This document shows positions 34,029 to 44,523 of a stretch of 64,000 bases of DNA, piece by piece. Within the stretch, counting starts at the first letter, position 1, and each line of letters starts with the position of its first letter. The stretch comes from Desulfurococcaceae archaeon (lineage in GTDB: Archaea > Thermoproteota > Thermoprotei_A > Sulfolobales > Desulfurococcaceae), in the NCBI GenBank assembly GCA_023269825.1, contig JAGDWI010000003.1:186001-250000 (forward strand). The letters run 5' to 3'. The position numbers were made by a program, and so were the translations under genes. Under the pieces are notes generated by a model. The model had not been told where the DNA came from, did not search any database, and worked only from the letters and a program-made list of their open reading frames with translations.

Positions 34029-35615
34029 TTGGTAGCGGTTACATGGTGTTCACTGTTGGATAATGAGATCGCTGAGAGAATTGTTAAGGGTAGTTTTATA
34101 TTAAGCGTGGGTCAGTTTGTATCGGTGATTGTGGGTTACTTATTTAGTGTTCTAGTTGCTAATCTACTTGGCCGTGAAAACTACGGATTACTTTCAATCG
34201 CGCTAACTTATCCATCCATGATCGCGAGCTTAGTTGACCTTGGGTTAAGTGGGGTAATAACAAGGTATGTAGCTAAGCCGGGATCAAATAAAGATGTTTA
34301 TGCATGGACTGGGTTAATGCTAAGATCGATTACGAGCTTCATGGGGGGCCTCGTAGTTTACTCTCTAGCTGATTACTTCGCTAGTTTATTGAGGAGACCA
34401 ATATTAGTGGAACCTCTCAGAATACTATCCATTTACACTGTTTTCACATCACTACTAGGTGTACTAGCCGCAGTATTCAGTGGCCTAGGTAAGTACGAGG
34501 TATCAGCTTCAATTAATATTGTCCAGTACATTGTGCGAGGACCCCTCGCCATCCTATTCATATTACTTGGTCTAGGAATCAATGGAGCTGCTTTAGCTTA
34601 CTCGATTGGTTATGCTGTTGTCACAACATTGTACATGATCCTCTTTGTCTCCATGTTCAAGCACCCTGTTTTCTCACTGCTTGCAGCTGAGAAAATGATT
34701 AGTGTTTCCTGGCCTCTCTTTCTTGCATCACTAAGTTCTGTTTTCCTGAAACCAGTAGTTGACACTATTATTTCGAGGAATGTACTAGAAAGCGACCTAG
34801 GCGACTACGGGGCCGCACTTAACTCTCTAATGCCTCTGGGTATACTTTTAGGAGCTATTTCAACTGCTATATTTACTTCGCTACCGATTCTCATCGAGGA
34901 TAAAATACAGCTAAGAGAAAGCGCTAAAGACGCTGCATTCTACTCCTCAACTATTTCAACCGCGCTTGGTTTCTGCTATTTATCCGTCATTTATCCTCTT
35001 GTACGTATCTACGGAAGATCATTCGTGAATGCTCCATTTTACGCAATTATATATGGATTAAGTAATATACTACCAGTTCTCCTTGGTTCACTCGTAATAG
35101 GCAGCTATTTCATCATATTGAAAACCACGAAGTATAATGTAGCTGCAAATATACCTGGCTTCTTCACAATTATTGCATTATCCTACGTTCTAGTTCCATT
35201 AAGAGGAATTTTGGGATCAGGCTTAGCGTATATAGCTGGGAACATTGTTTCATCGATCATCGCATATGTCATCGCCCGTAGAAAACTCGGTCTCACACTA
35301 GATCTCTCGCGGAACATTAGAGCTTTTATCCCATCTTTAATAGCATTTGGAATAGGTTTCTCTGCCTCAGCGATCATAACAATATACGTGAGTAGTTTAG
35401 CAACTATATACTACTTGCTTGGATTACTCATAGCTACAATGGTGGGTTTAACAACTTATTCTGCAACATACCTCTTAATACTACCATTCTTCACCGATAA
35501 GGAAACTATTCGCAATTTAATCAATATGGCGAGTAGTTTGGAGTACGTGGGGGATATAATTAAATTCATTGGAACAAAATACCTGGACTTTGTAACGGGG
35601 AAAATCATCAAGTAG
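34029..35615 (+). CDS. Polysaccharide flippase (MATE/Wzx-like)
   Basis: A 528-residue membrane protein with about fourteen TM segments, starting with the family block FILSVGQFVSVIVGYLFSVL and LGRENYGLLSIALTYP. Proteins of this group move lipid-linked glycans across the membrane for S-layer or archaellin N-glycosylation. Start TTG at 34029. No glycosyltransferase is adjacent. Confidence 0.88.
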   Translation: MVAVTWCSLLDNEIAERIVKGSFILSVGQFVSVIVGYLFSVLVANLLGRENYGLLSIALTYPSMIASLVDLGLSGVITRYVAKPGSNKDVYAWTGLMLRSITSFMGGLVVYSLADYFASLLRRPILVEPLRILSIYTVFTSLLGVLAAVFSGLGKYEVSASINIVQYIVRGPLAILFILLGLGINGAALAYSIGYAVVTTLYMILFVSMFKHPVFSLLAAEKMISVSWPLFLASLSSVFLKPVVDTIISRNVLESDLGDYGAALNSLMPLGILLGAISTAIFTSLPILIEDKIQLRESAKDAAFYSSTISTALGFCYLSVIYPLVRIYGRSFVNAPFYAIIYGLSNILPVLLGSLVIGSYFIILKTTKYNVAANIPGFFTIIALSYVLVPLRGILGSGLAYIAGNIVSSIIAYVIARRKLGLTLDLSRNIRAFIPSLIAFGIGFSASAIITIYVSSLATIYYLLGLLIATMVGLTTYSATYLLILPFFTDKETIRNLINMASSLEYVGDIIKFIGTKYLDFVTGKIIK

Positions 35616-35809
35616 TTTCAGTGAAACCAGCGTTTCCAAGTAAGATAGAGAAATGAACCCGTAGAACCTGCGAATCCACGTGCATTCATTTTAATGATAA
35701 TTGTTGTTAAACAATTGTTTACACCGAGTTAACTTGTATGTGGTTTCAGTAGGTCCCTTTATTGATTATTTTATGGTTTTTACATATATTCAAGTTGAGG
35801 TGGTATTGA

Positions 35810-36874
35810 GTGGAGTGGGTGTGCACTTCCTGTGGTTTTACACGGGGTTTATTCGAAGAATATTACTGGAAGTGCCCTAGGTGTGGTAAACCTTTATCTA
35901 TAAGATACAGTGTGAGAGGAGAAATACTTTCCTCGAGGAATACTTGGGAGAGATACCGTGGGTTCATTCCATTCATGCCCGAGAAAACCAGGGGAGAAGG
36001 ATTAACTCCAATTGTTGCAGAGAAGTATTCGCCGCATACACTACTATTTAAACTCGAGTACATGAATCCTGGCGGGAGCTTCAAAGACCGTGGTTCCGCT
36101 CTAGCCGTCTACTATGGTTACAAAATGGGTTTTGAGAAAACCGTAGTAGATACTAGTGGTAACACTGGTATATCCGTAGCACTTTACTCTAAGCTTTATG
36201 GACTAGAGTCAATGATAATCATGCCTAGAACGGCTCCACTGGGTAAAAGGAAAGCTGTTTCGAGAATAGGAGGTAAAGTAGTTGAAGCAGAAGATAGGTT
36301 AGCAGCGTCGAGTATTGTTGAAAAATACATTAGTGATGGAGATGTTTACTATGTGGCTCACTTATGGAACCCATTGTACATAATTGGACATGCAACCATG
36401 GTTTACGAGGTCTACGAAGAATACGGTGTACCAGACTATGTTTTCGCTCCAGTGGGGTCAGGGGGTTTGATCCTGGCACTTGCATACGGTTTCGAAAAAT
36501 TACTCGAGCAAGGTTTAACCAAGAAGTTGCCGAGACTCATCGGTGTTCAAGGTTACAGTTGTCAACCAGTATATGAAGTACTGCACGGTAAGCGTATTGA
36601 AGGAGAGGACTCCAGCTTAGCGGATGGAATAATGGTTTATAATCCACCTAGAGTAAAAGAGATCGCTGAGAAAATAGATAGAAGCCATGGGGAAGTAGTG
36701 CTTGTTGGAAATAGTGAGATACAATCATCACTAGAAGAATTATGGCAAAATGGTTTCCTAGTAGAACCTACATCAGCCACTGTTTACGCAGCCTACAAGA
36801 AGATAAAGAACGAAATCCCTGGTGATGCAACCATACTCCTAGTGCTCACAGGATCTGGCCTCAAAACACTATAG
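35810..36874 (+). CDS. thrC: Threonine synthase
   Basis: A 354-residue PLP enzyme converting O-phosphohomoserine to threonine. An N-terminal zinc ribbon (Cys5, Cys8, Cys22, Cys25) precedes the fold II domain with PLP lysine 92 in NPGGSFKDRGS, TSGNTGISVA for the cofactor phosphate, and GSGGL loop. Start GTG at 35810. Archaeal threonine synthases have this compact form. Confidence 0.92.
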   Translation: MEWVCTSCGFTRGLFEEYYWKCPRCGKPLSIRYSVRGEILSSRNTWERYRGFIPFMPEKTRGEGLTPIVAEKYSPHTLLFKLEYMNPGGSFKDRGSALAVYYGYKMGFEKTVVDTSGNTGISVALYSKLYGLESMIIMPRTAPLGKRKAVSRIGGKVVEAEDRLAASSIVEKYISDGDVYYVAHLWNPLYIIGHATMVYEVYEEYGVPDYVFAPVGSGGLILALAYGFEKLLEQGLTKKLPRLIGVQGYSCQPVYEVLHGKRIEGEDSSLADGIMVYNPPRVKEIAEKIDRSHGEVVLVGNSEIQSSLEELWQNGFLVEPTSATVYAAYKKIKNEIPGDATILLVLTGSGLKTL

Positions 36875-36880
36875 CAAAAA

Positions 36881-36890
36881 ATTAATATAA
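36881..36890 (+). promoter_or_regulatory. TATA box of the SRP RNA gene
   Basis: ATTAATATAA is centred 25 bases upstream of the 5' end of the SRP RNA helix 1, the expected archaeal spacing. Confidence 0.6.
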
Positions 36891-36910
36891 GTCTAAGTCA
36901 ACACTATAAA

Positions 36911-37207
36911 ATAGCCCGCGGACGAGGGTAGGCCCGGGATACACCTGGGCAGATAACCGTGTTCCATGCATGACCGCACGCTATCCCTCACGCGCAGGCA
37001 ATGAACTTCGCCCCATGGGGCTGGCGGAGGCGGATCCCCCTCTGGAGAGAGGGGGTGAACCGCCTTAACTGGGGGAACCTGGCCAGGCCCGGAAGGGAGC
37101 AACCTAACCCTGGACGCCAGCGTTCATGGGTCACCGAAGGGAGCCGGCGTGAGATGGCTCTAGCGTCGCGGTCATGCATGGAACACGGGGCTTCGTCCGC
37201 GGGCTAT
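36911..37207 (+). ncRNA. 7S RNA of the signal recognition particle
   Basis: An approximately 297-nt GC-rich RNA. The 5' end ATAGCCCGCGGACGA pairs perfectly with TCGTCCGCGGGCTAT at the 3' end (archaeal helix 1). The S-domain helix 8 core with AGGCCCGGAAGGGAGCAACC at about 37083-37103 is the SRP54-binding hallmark. It forms the SRP with SRP54 and SRP19 for co-translational targeting. Open frames in the region are side effects of the structure. Confidence 0.96.
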
Positions 37208-37219
37208 TCTTCAATATTC

Positions 37220-38293
37220 TCATATTCTAGCACTTAGTGCAATCATTAATATTACTAACAATAATCCAACGTAGTTAACAATGTCTCCTATTTTTTCTCC
37301 CAGGATCTCCTTAACTATTCTGCCTCCATCTGTGATGAATAATGGTAAAGTATTGAAGAAAACTAGGCTGAAGTTGACGATGTAAAACCAATACATTAAT
37401 TTAAATAATTGTATAAAGAACCCTGGATCCATGAGAGCAATAATGGACCTAGATGGTGCAGGAGCGAGAAAGACTCCCAGCTTGTTCTCGTATGGTTGTT
37501 TTAATACAGTTATATTCATGAATCCTGCTCCCGGTCTATATAACTCAAACACCAGTATCGTGGATTCATTAACTGATAAGTAATTTCTCAAATTCTCCAA
37601 CGTAGCGTCCGATCCATTTATCCGGTAAACAACATCATTTACCAGGAAACCACTTTTCTCCGCTAGACTATTTCCCTCAACTCCAACTACTGTGAAACCT
37701 GTTGGAGACACCGTTAACTGCACCATTGTTGTAGCTATGAGAGCTAATATGAGGTTCGCAGCTACACCAGCAGATAACACTGCGACCTTAACTCTTCTTT
37801 TAGCTTTTACGAATACTTCTTCATCTATCTCGACGAAAGCTATGGGTAAGATGAGCGCTAATATTAAACCATATGTTTTCACGGGAATACTGGTTTTCAA
37901 AGATATCTTAGCGTGGAGGAATTCGTGTATGAAAGCTCCAATAGCTAGTGCGAAAATGAGGTAAACTAGATCCTCACCAGTTACATTCAACCCAGGTAAT
38001 AGAACCACTAAGCTCCTAGTATTTACAATTAAACTCGTGTAAATAGTTAATACGAGCACGTTTATAGATAATACGAGTGCTATTATGTAGGCTCCAATCA
38101 TGATGTAGACATAAGCAGTGTTTTCTTTTGTTGAGGGAACTCCTCTGTACCGCCTCCTCACTAGAAGTAATACGCCATACTTCACCTCGACATTAAGTTC
38201 ACTTGATTCAAAACGATTTCTAAGAAACATGACAAGTAGGTTTATAGTTAACCATAATGATAGTAAACTCAACACATATACGAGTATTTCCAT
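37220..38293 (-). CDS. Site-2-protease-type membrane metalloprotease with PDZ domain (M50)
   Basis: A 357-residue membrane protein with about seven hydrophobic segments. Zinc motif HEFLH (His123, Glu124, His127) lies in a TM segment; PDZ-like domain around residues 195-260 (VEGNSLAEKSGFLVNDVVYR); the third ligand Asp is in the TM block NTLPLFITDGGR near residue 330. Such proteases cut membrane-bound regulators. It converges with the SRP RNA with 12 bases between. Confidence 0.9.
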   Translation of the reverse strand: MEILVYVLSLLSLWLTINLLVMFLRNRFESSELNVEVKYGVLLLVRRRYRGVPSTKENTAYVYIMIGAYIIALVLSINVLVLTIYTSLIVNTRSLVVLLPGLNVTGEDLVYLIFALAIGAFIHEFLHAKISLKTSIPVKTYGLILALILPIAFVEIDEEVFVKAKRRVKVAVLSAGVAANLILALIATTMVQLTVSPTGFTVVGVEGNSLAEKSGFLVNDVVYRINGSDATLENLRNYLSVNESTILVFELYRPGAGFMNITVLKQPYENKLGVFLAPAPSRSIIALMDPGFFIQLFKLMYWFYIVNFSLVFFNTLPLFITDGGRIVKEILGEKIGDIVNYVGLLLVILMIALSARI

Positions 38294-38383
38294 TAAACAC
38301 CACTTAACTTAGACACATATTACTATGTATCCCCGATTTACGCATAATAAACATTTTCCAAAATAGTTCCCCTAGGGCTCGTT

Positions 38384-39103
38384 TTGCCGAGAACCAGAGT
38401 TAGACGCGTACCAGAATTCAATGAGGTAGTATACAGTGAACAACACTGGAGTCTACTGAAGAGTCTGAGGATGAAGGCAATTGAGATCATGAGGCCCCTC
38501 GCCGACAAGGGGATCACGGTTTGGCTTCACGGTAGTGTAGCGAGAGGAGATGTATGGGAGAAAAGCGACCTAGACATAGTTATCCCCCATAAAATTCCAC
38601 CATACATTGTTGAAACAATTATTGATCAAGCGGGGTTTAAACCATACGCTAAGTACATAGTAGCAGCTACACCAACTACTACTCTTAAGGCATATATAGC
38701 TCTAGATGAAGAAGAACGATTCACTGTTAGTTTTCCACTAGCTGAGTACAAACCACGCGAACTCGAATTCTACAAGTATGGTGGAGTATTAACGTATGAG
38801 GAACTCTTAGAAGATAAAAGAGTTCCAGGTGTAAACAAAAACTTGGTTCTAATAGTGCCTACTCAGAGGGGCCACTTAGAAGCACCCGTTATAGGTTACG
38901 AAGACTACGTTGCGAGATTACTAAATGTAAGCGTTGAAATAGTCCGTGAAAGAGTAGAGGTACTAACCAAGAGAGACCAAGTGGGAAGAACAGGTGTTTT
39001 CGCTAAAATACTACTTGCTCCAAGTGAAAGCTTCGAAGAAGGCCTTGAACGCTTGTTCCGGGAGAAACCATTACTGAGGAGGATTTTCTCGGACCTTGTA
39101 TAA
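38384..39103 (+). CDS. Archaeal nucleotidyltransferase-domain protein
   Basis: A 239-residue protein with a pol-beta-type nucleotidyltransferase motif HGSVARGDVWEKSDLDIVI (Gly50/Ser51, Asp62 and Asp64). The C-terminal part has helices and basic residues (RREKP-like). Substrate not clear; could modify nucleic acid or protein. Its last 33 bases overlap the convergent pelA gene. Confidence 0.82.
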   Translation: MPRTRVRRVPEFNEVVYSEQHWSLLKSLRMKAIEIMRPLADKGITVWLHGSVARGDVWEKSDLDIVIPHKIPPYIVETIIDQAGFKPYAKYIVAATPTTTLKAYIALDEEERFTVSFPLAEYKPRELEFYKYGGVLTYEELLEDKRVPGVNKNLVLIVPTQRGHLEAPVIGYEDYVARLLNVSVEIVRERVEVLTKRDQVGRTGVFAKILLAPSESFEEGLERLFREKPLLRRIFSDLV

Positions 39104-40150
39104 CTTAAATCTCAGTATAGCTATTATTCCACCGAAACCGCTGACTTCGTAACCTACATCGCTTTTCCCTGGTACAATTATTACTTCTGCACCTCTTTGA
39201 TGAGAATACTTCAGGGACTCATATACTTTGTTTCTTTCTTCATCATCAGGTATTTTAAGTAATTCATCTACAACTAGTAGTTTTAATACTGCACCGATCA
39301 TTGATGCCTCATATACTTCTTCGACTCCATATGCAACTAGTTCGTGTTCCTTCACAAGTAGCTCCTTGAATTCCTCGAGTATTTTTCTCGCTTTAATTAA
39401 GTTCAGCTCGCCTACCACGTTTTTAACGATTTCACGGCTTAAGACTTCTTCTACCCCTTTACATCCTCCAGTGGAAACAGTGTCCACGTAAACGGGCGTT
39501 TTCAATTTATCAACTAGTTCAGTTTTGAGTAAGTTTTTGAAGTCACCTGGACCCGCCACTATTACTGCTTTCACGTTCTCATTGTTGAGGATGTCTAAGA
39601 TTACTTTGACTACTCTAGATGTATAAGCTTTCAATAATGACTCATAGTCAACGTAATAGTGTTTACTTGGTAGGTTTAATTCTTCTTCCCAAGCATATTT
39701 TACGCCTTGCTCGCTCACAACACCCACGCAGACTTCATCGTGATCTATCGACACTACTAGTACGTTCTCTCTCTTACTCGTGTATTCTCGTAGAAGGCTT
39801 AATTCAACGCTACTCCACGTTTCTTTAACTATTGTTAAGACATCTCCAACCCCGATGGATAACGTGTGGTGTTTTCCTTTAACTCCGTATTTCTCGGGTC
39901 CTTCAATAACGATCCCCGATATCCTTAGTTTACTGCTGAATTGCTGAAACTCTATCTTCTTAACCTTTACTCCCAGAATCATGGGTAATCGAGAACCCTC
40001 TGACTCGTCTCCTACTTTGACTTCGCGAGTGGTCTTAGCATACACTACATCATTTTCCCTCAACACGTTGTACAGTGCCCAGAGGTCATCAAGTGTTTCA
40101 ATCTGTATTTTAACCACGCCGTGTTTAGTGTCTTCTTCAAGTATCTTCAT
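39071..40150 (-). CDS. pelA: Pelota homolog, mRNA surveillance factor
   Basis: A 359-residue Dom34/Pelota protein that, with aABCE1 and aEF1A-like GTPase, releases stalled ribosomes. The N-terminal Sm-like domain spans about residues 1-130, the eRF1 domain 2-like centre has VSIDHDEVCVGVVSE, and domain 3 ends GAEVIIVPGKSDVGYEVSGF. There is no GGQ motif, as in all Pelota proteins. Confidence 0.93.
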   Translation of the reverse strand: MKILEEDTKHGVVKIQIETLDDLWALYNVLRENDVVYAKTTREVKVGDESEGSRLPMILGVKVKKIEFQQFSSKLRISGIVIEGPEKYGVKGKHHTLSIGVGDVLTIVKETWSSVELSLLREYTSKRENVLVVSIDHDEVCVGVVSEQGVKYAWEEELNLPSKHYYVDYESLLKAYTSRVVKVILDILNNENVKAVIVAGPGDFKNLLKTELVDKLKTPVYVDTVSTGGCKGVEEVLSREIVKNVVGELNLIKARKILEEFKELLVKEHELVAYGVEEVYEASMIGAVLKLLVVDELLKIPDDEERNKVYESLKYSHQRGAEVIIVPGKSDVGYEVSGFGGIIAILRFKLYKVRENPPQ

Positions 40151-40229
40151 TAATAATCACTTTGAATCATGCTCATTGGAAATATTATTTTTGCCCCTAA
40201 ACAATAGTATCTATTAGAGGATATTGTTT

Positions 40230-42623
40230 ATGGAAGAACTCGAATTCTACTTACTGGATGTAACTTATGATATTGTTGGAAATGAACCACACATCATCAT
40301 GTATGCATCTACTCGAGATGGGAGGAGAGTAGTTTTAAGAGATCGCTCTTTTAGACCCTACTTCTACGTGATACTACACGTTGATGCAGACTCTGCAAGT
40401 ATTGCGAGTAAGATAAAAACAATGTCGGAATCGAGTTCCCCTATACTAAAAGTTGAGTCAGTTGATAAGTATTACTATGGGAGACCAGTTAAAGCACTAA
40501 AAGTAACAACAATTATCCCTGAATCAGTTAGAAAATACCGTGAAAAAATAAAGCTCATCCCCGGGGTTAGAGAAGTTGTTGAAGCAGACATAAGGTTCAG
40601 TATGAGGTATATTCTAGATAAAGAATTAAGGCCCTGTGGGTGGCACATAGCGCGAGTAAATAAGCTTCCAGCCACTAAATCGTTCAGAGTGAGCGATGAG
40701 TACGAAGTAGTGGGCGAAGTGCGTTCGCTAGAGGACTCTACGCCACCCAAGGATCTCAGAGTTCTAGCTGTTGACATAGAGGTATACACTGAGCATGGTT
40801 CGCCCCGCGCTGAAAGAGACCCCGTGATCATTATAGGTACTGCTACTAACAATGGGGAAGTGAAACAATTCGTAGGAAATACTTTGAACGATAAAGAGAT
40901 AATTGAGGAATTCGTTAACTACGTTATCAAAGTAGACCCCGATATTATACTAGGATATAACAGCAACATGTTTGATTGGCCATACCTACTTAGTAGAGCT
41001 AAGATCCACGGGTTAAAACTCGACATTGGTAGAAAAATTGGGGCACCTCCATCCACTAGCACTTATGGCCATGTCTCGGTACCAGGTAGGCTGAACGTTG
41101 ACTTATTGAACTACGCGGAGGAAATACCTGAAATAAAACTCAAAAGCTTAGACGTTGTAGCTGACTACCTTGGTGTAATGAAGCGAGATGAGAGAGTCTT
41201 AATAGACTACACGGAGTTCCCTAAGTACTGGAATGATCCTGGTAAAAGAGAACAACTACTCAAATACAACTTAGATGATGTATCATCAACTTTAGGTCTA
41301 GGCGAGAAGTTCTTACCATTTGCAATGCAGTTATCATACATTACAAGGCTTCCACTAGACCAAGTAGGTGCAGCCAGCGTAGGTTACAGATTGGAATGGG
41401 TATTAATGTATGAAGCCTACAAGAGAAACGAGTTAATTCCAAATAGGGAGGAGAGAGAGGCTGAACCATACAAAGGCGCAATTGTTCTTAAACCAATGCA
41501 AGGTATTCACGAAAACATCGCGGTTTTAGACTTCACGAGCATGTATCCAAGCATAATGATAAAGTATAATGTCGGTCCTGATACACTCATCGAAGGAGAA
41601 TGCATTGGGGAAGAACACAACGTTGCTCCAGAAGTAGGTCACTGTTTTCGAGTATCTCCACCAGGATTCTTCAAGAACGTGTTAACGAAGCTTCTACAAG
41701 TAAGAAAAACCATTAGAGAAGAAATGAAAAAATATCAACCAGAATCCTATGAGTATAAGCTACTGGATGAGAGACAGCGAGCAATCAAAATACTAGCTAA
41801 CGCCACCTATGGGTACATGGGTTGGGCGGGTGCGAGATGGTATTGTAGAGCATGCGCAGAAGCTGTTACAGCCTGGGGAAGACTCTTAATAGGTAAAGCC
41901 ATAAATCTCGCAACAAGCCTAGGTTTAAAAGTCATATATGGAGACACCGATTCGCTGTTCGTAACATATGTCCCAGACAAAATTAAATCGTTCACAGAGC
42001 TCGTTGAAAAAGAACTAGGGTTCGAGATCAAAGTAGACAAAGTCTACAAGAGAGTATTCTTCAGTGAAGCAAAGAAAAGGTATGCAGGATTACTAGAAGA
42101 TGGAAGAATAGATATCGTGGGTTTCGAAGCCGTTAGAGGAGATTGGGCAGAGATAGCTCGCGAAGTCCAGGAGAAAGTAACAGAGATATTGTTGAAGGAG
42201 GGAAGCGTGAATAAAGCAGTAGAGTACGTTAGATCCGTGATAACTGATCTAACTCAGGGTCGAATACCCATTGAAAAACTAATCATATGGAAGACTCTAA
42301 CTAAATCAGTTGAGGAATACGATGCCGAGACCCCTCACTTAAGTGCCGCTAGGAAAATGCTACGACAAGGGTTCAAAGTAGAAGTCGGGGATAAAGTAGG
42401 GTTCGTCGTGCTAAAGGGTTCAGGGAAGATATCTGAGAGAGCTGAACCATACATGTTCGTGAAGGATCCCCGCGCCATTGATTACAACTACTACATAGAA
42501 CACCAGATAATACCAGCTGCGCTTAGGATACTTGAATACTTCGGAGTAACAGATGCTCAATTGAAAAAAGCATCAACAGGTAAGAGAAGCTTATTTGAGT
42601 ATCTAGGTAAAAAATCACCTTGA
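40230..42623 (+). CDS. Family-B DNA polymerase, PolB3 type
   Basis: A 797-residue polymerase from ATG 40230; TTG at 40224 opens the frame two codons earlier, and that numbering is used here. The exonuclease residues are Asp184/Glu186, Asn246/Asp251 and Tyr348/Asp352. Motif A is Asp436 in DFTSMYPSIM, motif B is Lys522, and motif C is YGDTDS with Asp574/Asp576. All are intact, so it is an active proofreading enzyme. Together with PolB1 at 914 this gives the usual crenarchaeal pair. Proximity to DnaG (convergent, 3 bases apart) is notable. Confidence 0.94.
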   Translation: MEELEFYLLDVTYDIVGNEPHIIMYASTRDGRRVVLRDRSFRPYFYVILHVDADSASIASKIKTMSESSSPILKVESVDKYYYGRPVKALKVTTIIPESVRKYREKIKLIPGVREVVEADIRFSMRYILDKELRPCGWHIARVNKLPATKSFRVSDEYEVVGEVRSLEDSTPPKDLRVLAVDIEVYTEHGSPRAERDPVIIIGTATNNGEVKQFVGNTLNDKEIIEEFVNYVIKVDPDIILGYNSNMFDWPYLLSRAKIHGLKLDIGRKIGAPPSTSTYGHVSVPGRLNVDLLNYAEEIPEIKLKSLDVVADYLGVMKRDERVLIDYTEFPKYWNDPGKREQLLKYNLDDVSSTLGLGEKFLPFAMQLSYITRLPLDQVGAASVGYRLEWVLMYEAYKRNELIPNREEREAEPYKGAIVLKPMQGIHENIAVLDFTSMYPSIMIKYNVGPDTLIEGECIGEEHNVAPEVGHCFRVSPPGFFKNVLTKLLQVRKTIREEMKKYQPESYEYKLLDERQRAIKILANATYGYMGWAGARWYCRACAEAVTAWGRLLIGKAINLATSLGLKVIYGDTDSLFVTYVPDKIKSFTELVEKELGFEIKVDKVYKRVFFSEAKKRYAGLLEDGRIDIVGFEAVRGDWAEIAREVQEKVTEILLKEGSVNKAVEYVRSVITDLTQGRIPIEKLIIWKTLTKSVEEYDAETPHLSAARKMLRQGFKVEVGDKVGFVVLKGSGKISERAEPYMFVKDPRAIDYNYYIEHQIIPAALRILEYFGVTDAQLKKASTGKRSLFEYLGKKSP

Positions 42624-42626
42624 ATC

Positions 42627-43829
42627 TCAGAAGAATAATTCATTATAAGTTAATATTGTTACATCAGTCGGCTTATACTGTACTTTTCCAATTCTCGCGC
42701 CAATAATTAACTTAATGTTTTTACTCGAAGCTACATCAATTAATCTCTGCGTTATAATCCCATCCATTAGTATCGCGTACACTTTGCCCGGCTCCATTGA
42801 TTCAAGCTCTGCTACTAGGTCTCTAACCGGTAGCTTCTTAATCTCACTCCAATCAGCTGAGTATATAGTCGACTCGAGTGTACCTTGCATGTTTTTAGCG
42901 CTCTCAACTACGTTCACTGGGATACTTATTGATTCGGATTCAACGTATTCCTCCCGTATTTTATGCAGTTTCTTCTGTATCTGTAACAGTAACTCTGCTT
43001 CTTTATCCCCACTTTTAACTCTCTCCTCGAGGAAATTAAACACGGGCTGAGCATTGTTGAGTACTTCTTCTATTTCCTTACCAGTAAGTTCCTCTACTTC
43101 GCGGTTGAGGGGTGCTCGCGCAACGTAGTCTACTTTCAGTGTTCTCAGTACTTCTTTTAGAATTAAGTCTCCTCCATGGTCGCCATCTACTAGTAGCACT
43201 ATTTTCTTCGTGTTCGCAAGGTTCTTTATCGTGTCAGGTACTCTGCGGGCTCCCCCTATGGCTATCGCATTCATGTAACCATATCTCAATAGGTTTATAA
43301 CATCTGCTCTACCCTCTACGACTATTAATGTATCGCTCTTATCTACATCAGGGCCCGCAGGTAACCCCTCTGGACCATACGAGATTGGCTCGGGTGCTTT
43401 CAGGTACTCTTGTATACTTCTAACGACTTCTTTGAGGTCAGGAGTTTTCTCTTTACCCCATACTTTTAGTAACTCGACTGTTCTCTCAACAATTTTCTTT
43501 ATTTTCTCGATCCTCAAATCCTGTATATCTACTACTTTTAATTCAGCATCGTATGGTCCAACTCTATCAACGGTTTCAATCATTGCTGCTAGGAGTGCTG
43601 TTTCAATTCTGTCAAGATTGCTGGGGATAAGGATTTCACCTTGTGTTCTATTGTTTTGAACTTTTGTGTTAACAATTATTCTACCCACTCTACCCTTATC
43701 CTGTAGAGACCTCAAGTCGAACTCGCTGCCCAGTAATCCCTCTGTTTGACCAAATAATGCTCCCACGATATCGTGTTTCTCCACGATACCGTCAACTACT
43801 ATTTTCGCTCTTATCAAGTACTTAGCCAT
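42627..43829 (-). CDS. dnaG: DnaG-type primase, archaeal
   Basis: A 400-residue protein with a TOPRIM domain: Glu in LIVVEGRADVINLLRYG and the DGDHGGD acidic triad. Archaeal DnaG associates with the exosome, where it helps bind poly(A) RNA, and can synthesise primers. The N-terminal SPIRITS-like region YLIRAKIVVDGIVEKHDIVG is standard. Confidence 0.93.
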   Translation of the reverse strand: MAKYLIRAKIVVDGIVEKHDIVGALFGQTEGLLGSEFDLRSLQDKGRVGRIIVNTKVQNNRTQGEILIPSNLDRIETALLAAMIETVDRVGPYDAELKVVDIQDLRIEKIKKIVERTVELLKVWGKEKTPDLKEVVRSIQEYLKAPEPISYGPEGLPAGPDVDKSDTLIVVEGRADVINLLRYGYMNAIAIGGARRVPDTIKNLANTKKIVLLVDGDHGGDLILKEVLRTLKVDYVARAPLNREVEELTGKEIEEVLNNAQPVFNFLEERVKSGDKEAELLLQIQKKLHKIREEYVESESISIPVNVVESAKNMQGTLESTIYSADWSEIKKLPVRDLVAELESMEPGKVYAILMDGIITQRLIDVASSKNIKLIIGARIGKVQYKPTDVTILTYNELFF

Positions 43830-43918
43830 AAGTGTAACACCAATACAATATAAATTTTTGTTAAAACACCATTATAGCGTTAAATAAATCATTTTACCCG
43901 TTTAAAACAACGCTATAC

Positions 43919-44107
43919 TTATACTATTCTCACTCTATTAACTTTCTTGTTTTGCCAACTATACTTTCTAATTCTCTTACTGCGTCCAAATCCACAAGCT
44001 GCACAATATCCTTTTGAAACATTGAAGCTGTGTCTACCGCATCTTCGGCATCTAATATGTGTTTTACTTCTACCGTGTTTACCGAAACTAGTTGTACCTT
44101 TAACCAT
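43919..44107 (-). CDS. rpl37e: Large ribosomal subunit protein eL37
   Basis: A 62-residue zinc-ribbon ribosomal protein. Starts [20 protein letters not shown] and has Cys20/Cys23 and Cys35/Cys38. ATG at 44107 is chosen because GGGGGT precedes it and the family starts here; the frame is open to 44122. It follows the lsm gene on the same strand, a very conserved archaeal pair. Confidence 0.95.
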   Translation of the reverse strand: MVKGTTSFGKHGRSKTHIRCRRCGRHSFNVSKGYCAACGFGRSKRIRKYSWQNKKVNRVRIV

Positions 44108-44123
44108 GACTACCCCCTTCAAC

Positions 44124-44351
44124 CTACTCTGTTATAGGTGAAATGAGTATTACGTTGTCTCCTCTTATGACAACTGTTCCTAGTTTACGTGTTGAACCAT
44201 CTCCTTTAATTTCCTCGGTGTTCTCAAGTACTATGTTGAGGTGTTGATCGAAACTCTTCAATTTACCCCTCAACGCTATTCCCTCCCTAGTTTTAATTAA
44301 TACAACGTTTCCCAAGTTTTCTTCGAGTATCTTGTGAGCAGTATCACTCAA
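44124..44351 (-). CDS. Lsm/Sm-like archaeal protein
   Basis: A 75-residue Sm-fold protein: Sm1 motif [24 protein letters not shown] and Sm2 [13 protein letters not shown]. Forms heptameric rings that bind U-rich RNA. Directly upstream of and co-transcribed with eL37. Confidence 0.94.
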   Translation of the reverse strand: MSDTAHKILEENLGNVVLIKTREGIALRGKLKSFDQHLNIVLENTEEIKGDGSTRKLGTVVIRGDNVILISPITE

Positions 44352-44523
44352 TATTTAACACCTTTCCTTGTACCCATTATCATTAAATATCTTGTCTTAA
44401 CTAAACTACTTCATACAGGATTAAAATACCTTTTTTAACATTTTCACCACGGGAAAGCACTTATTAGGAGTATATTCACTCTTAAGTTAAACAGCGATAA
44501 AAAGTGGGTATGAGTGGTGGAAT

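Noticed and set aside
36911-37237. Several open frames of 60-80 codons across the SRP RNA
   Set aside because: They arise from the GC-rich RNA gene; the helix 1 ends and the SRP54-binding motif identify the region as 7S RNA.
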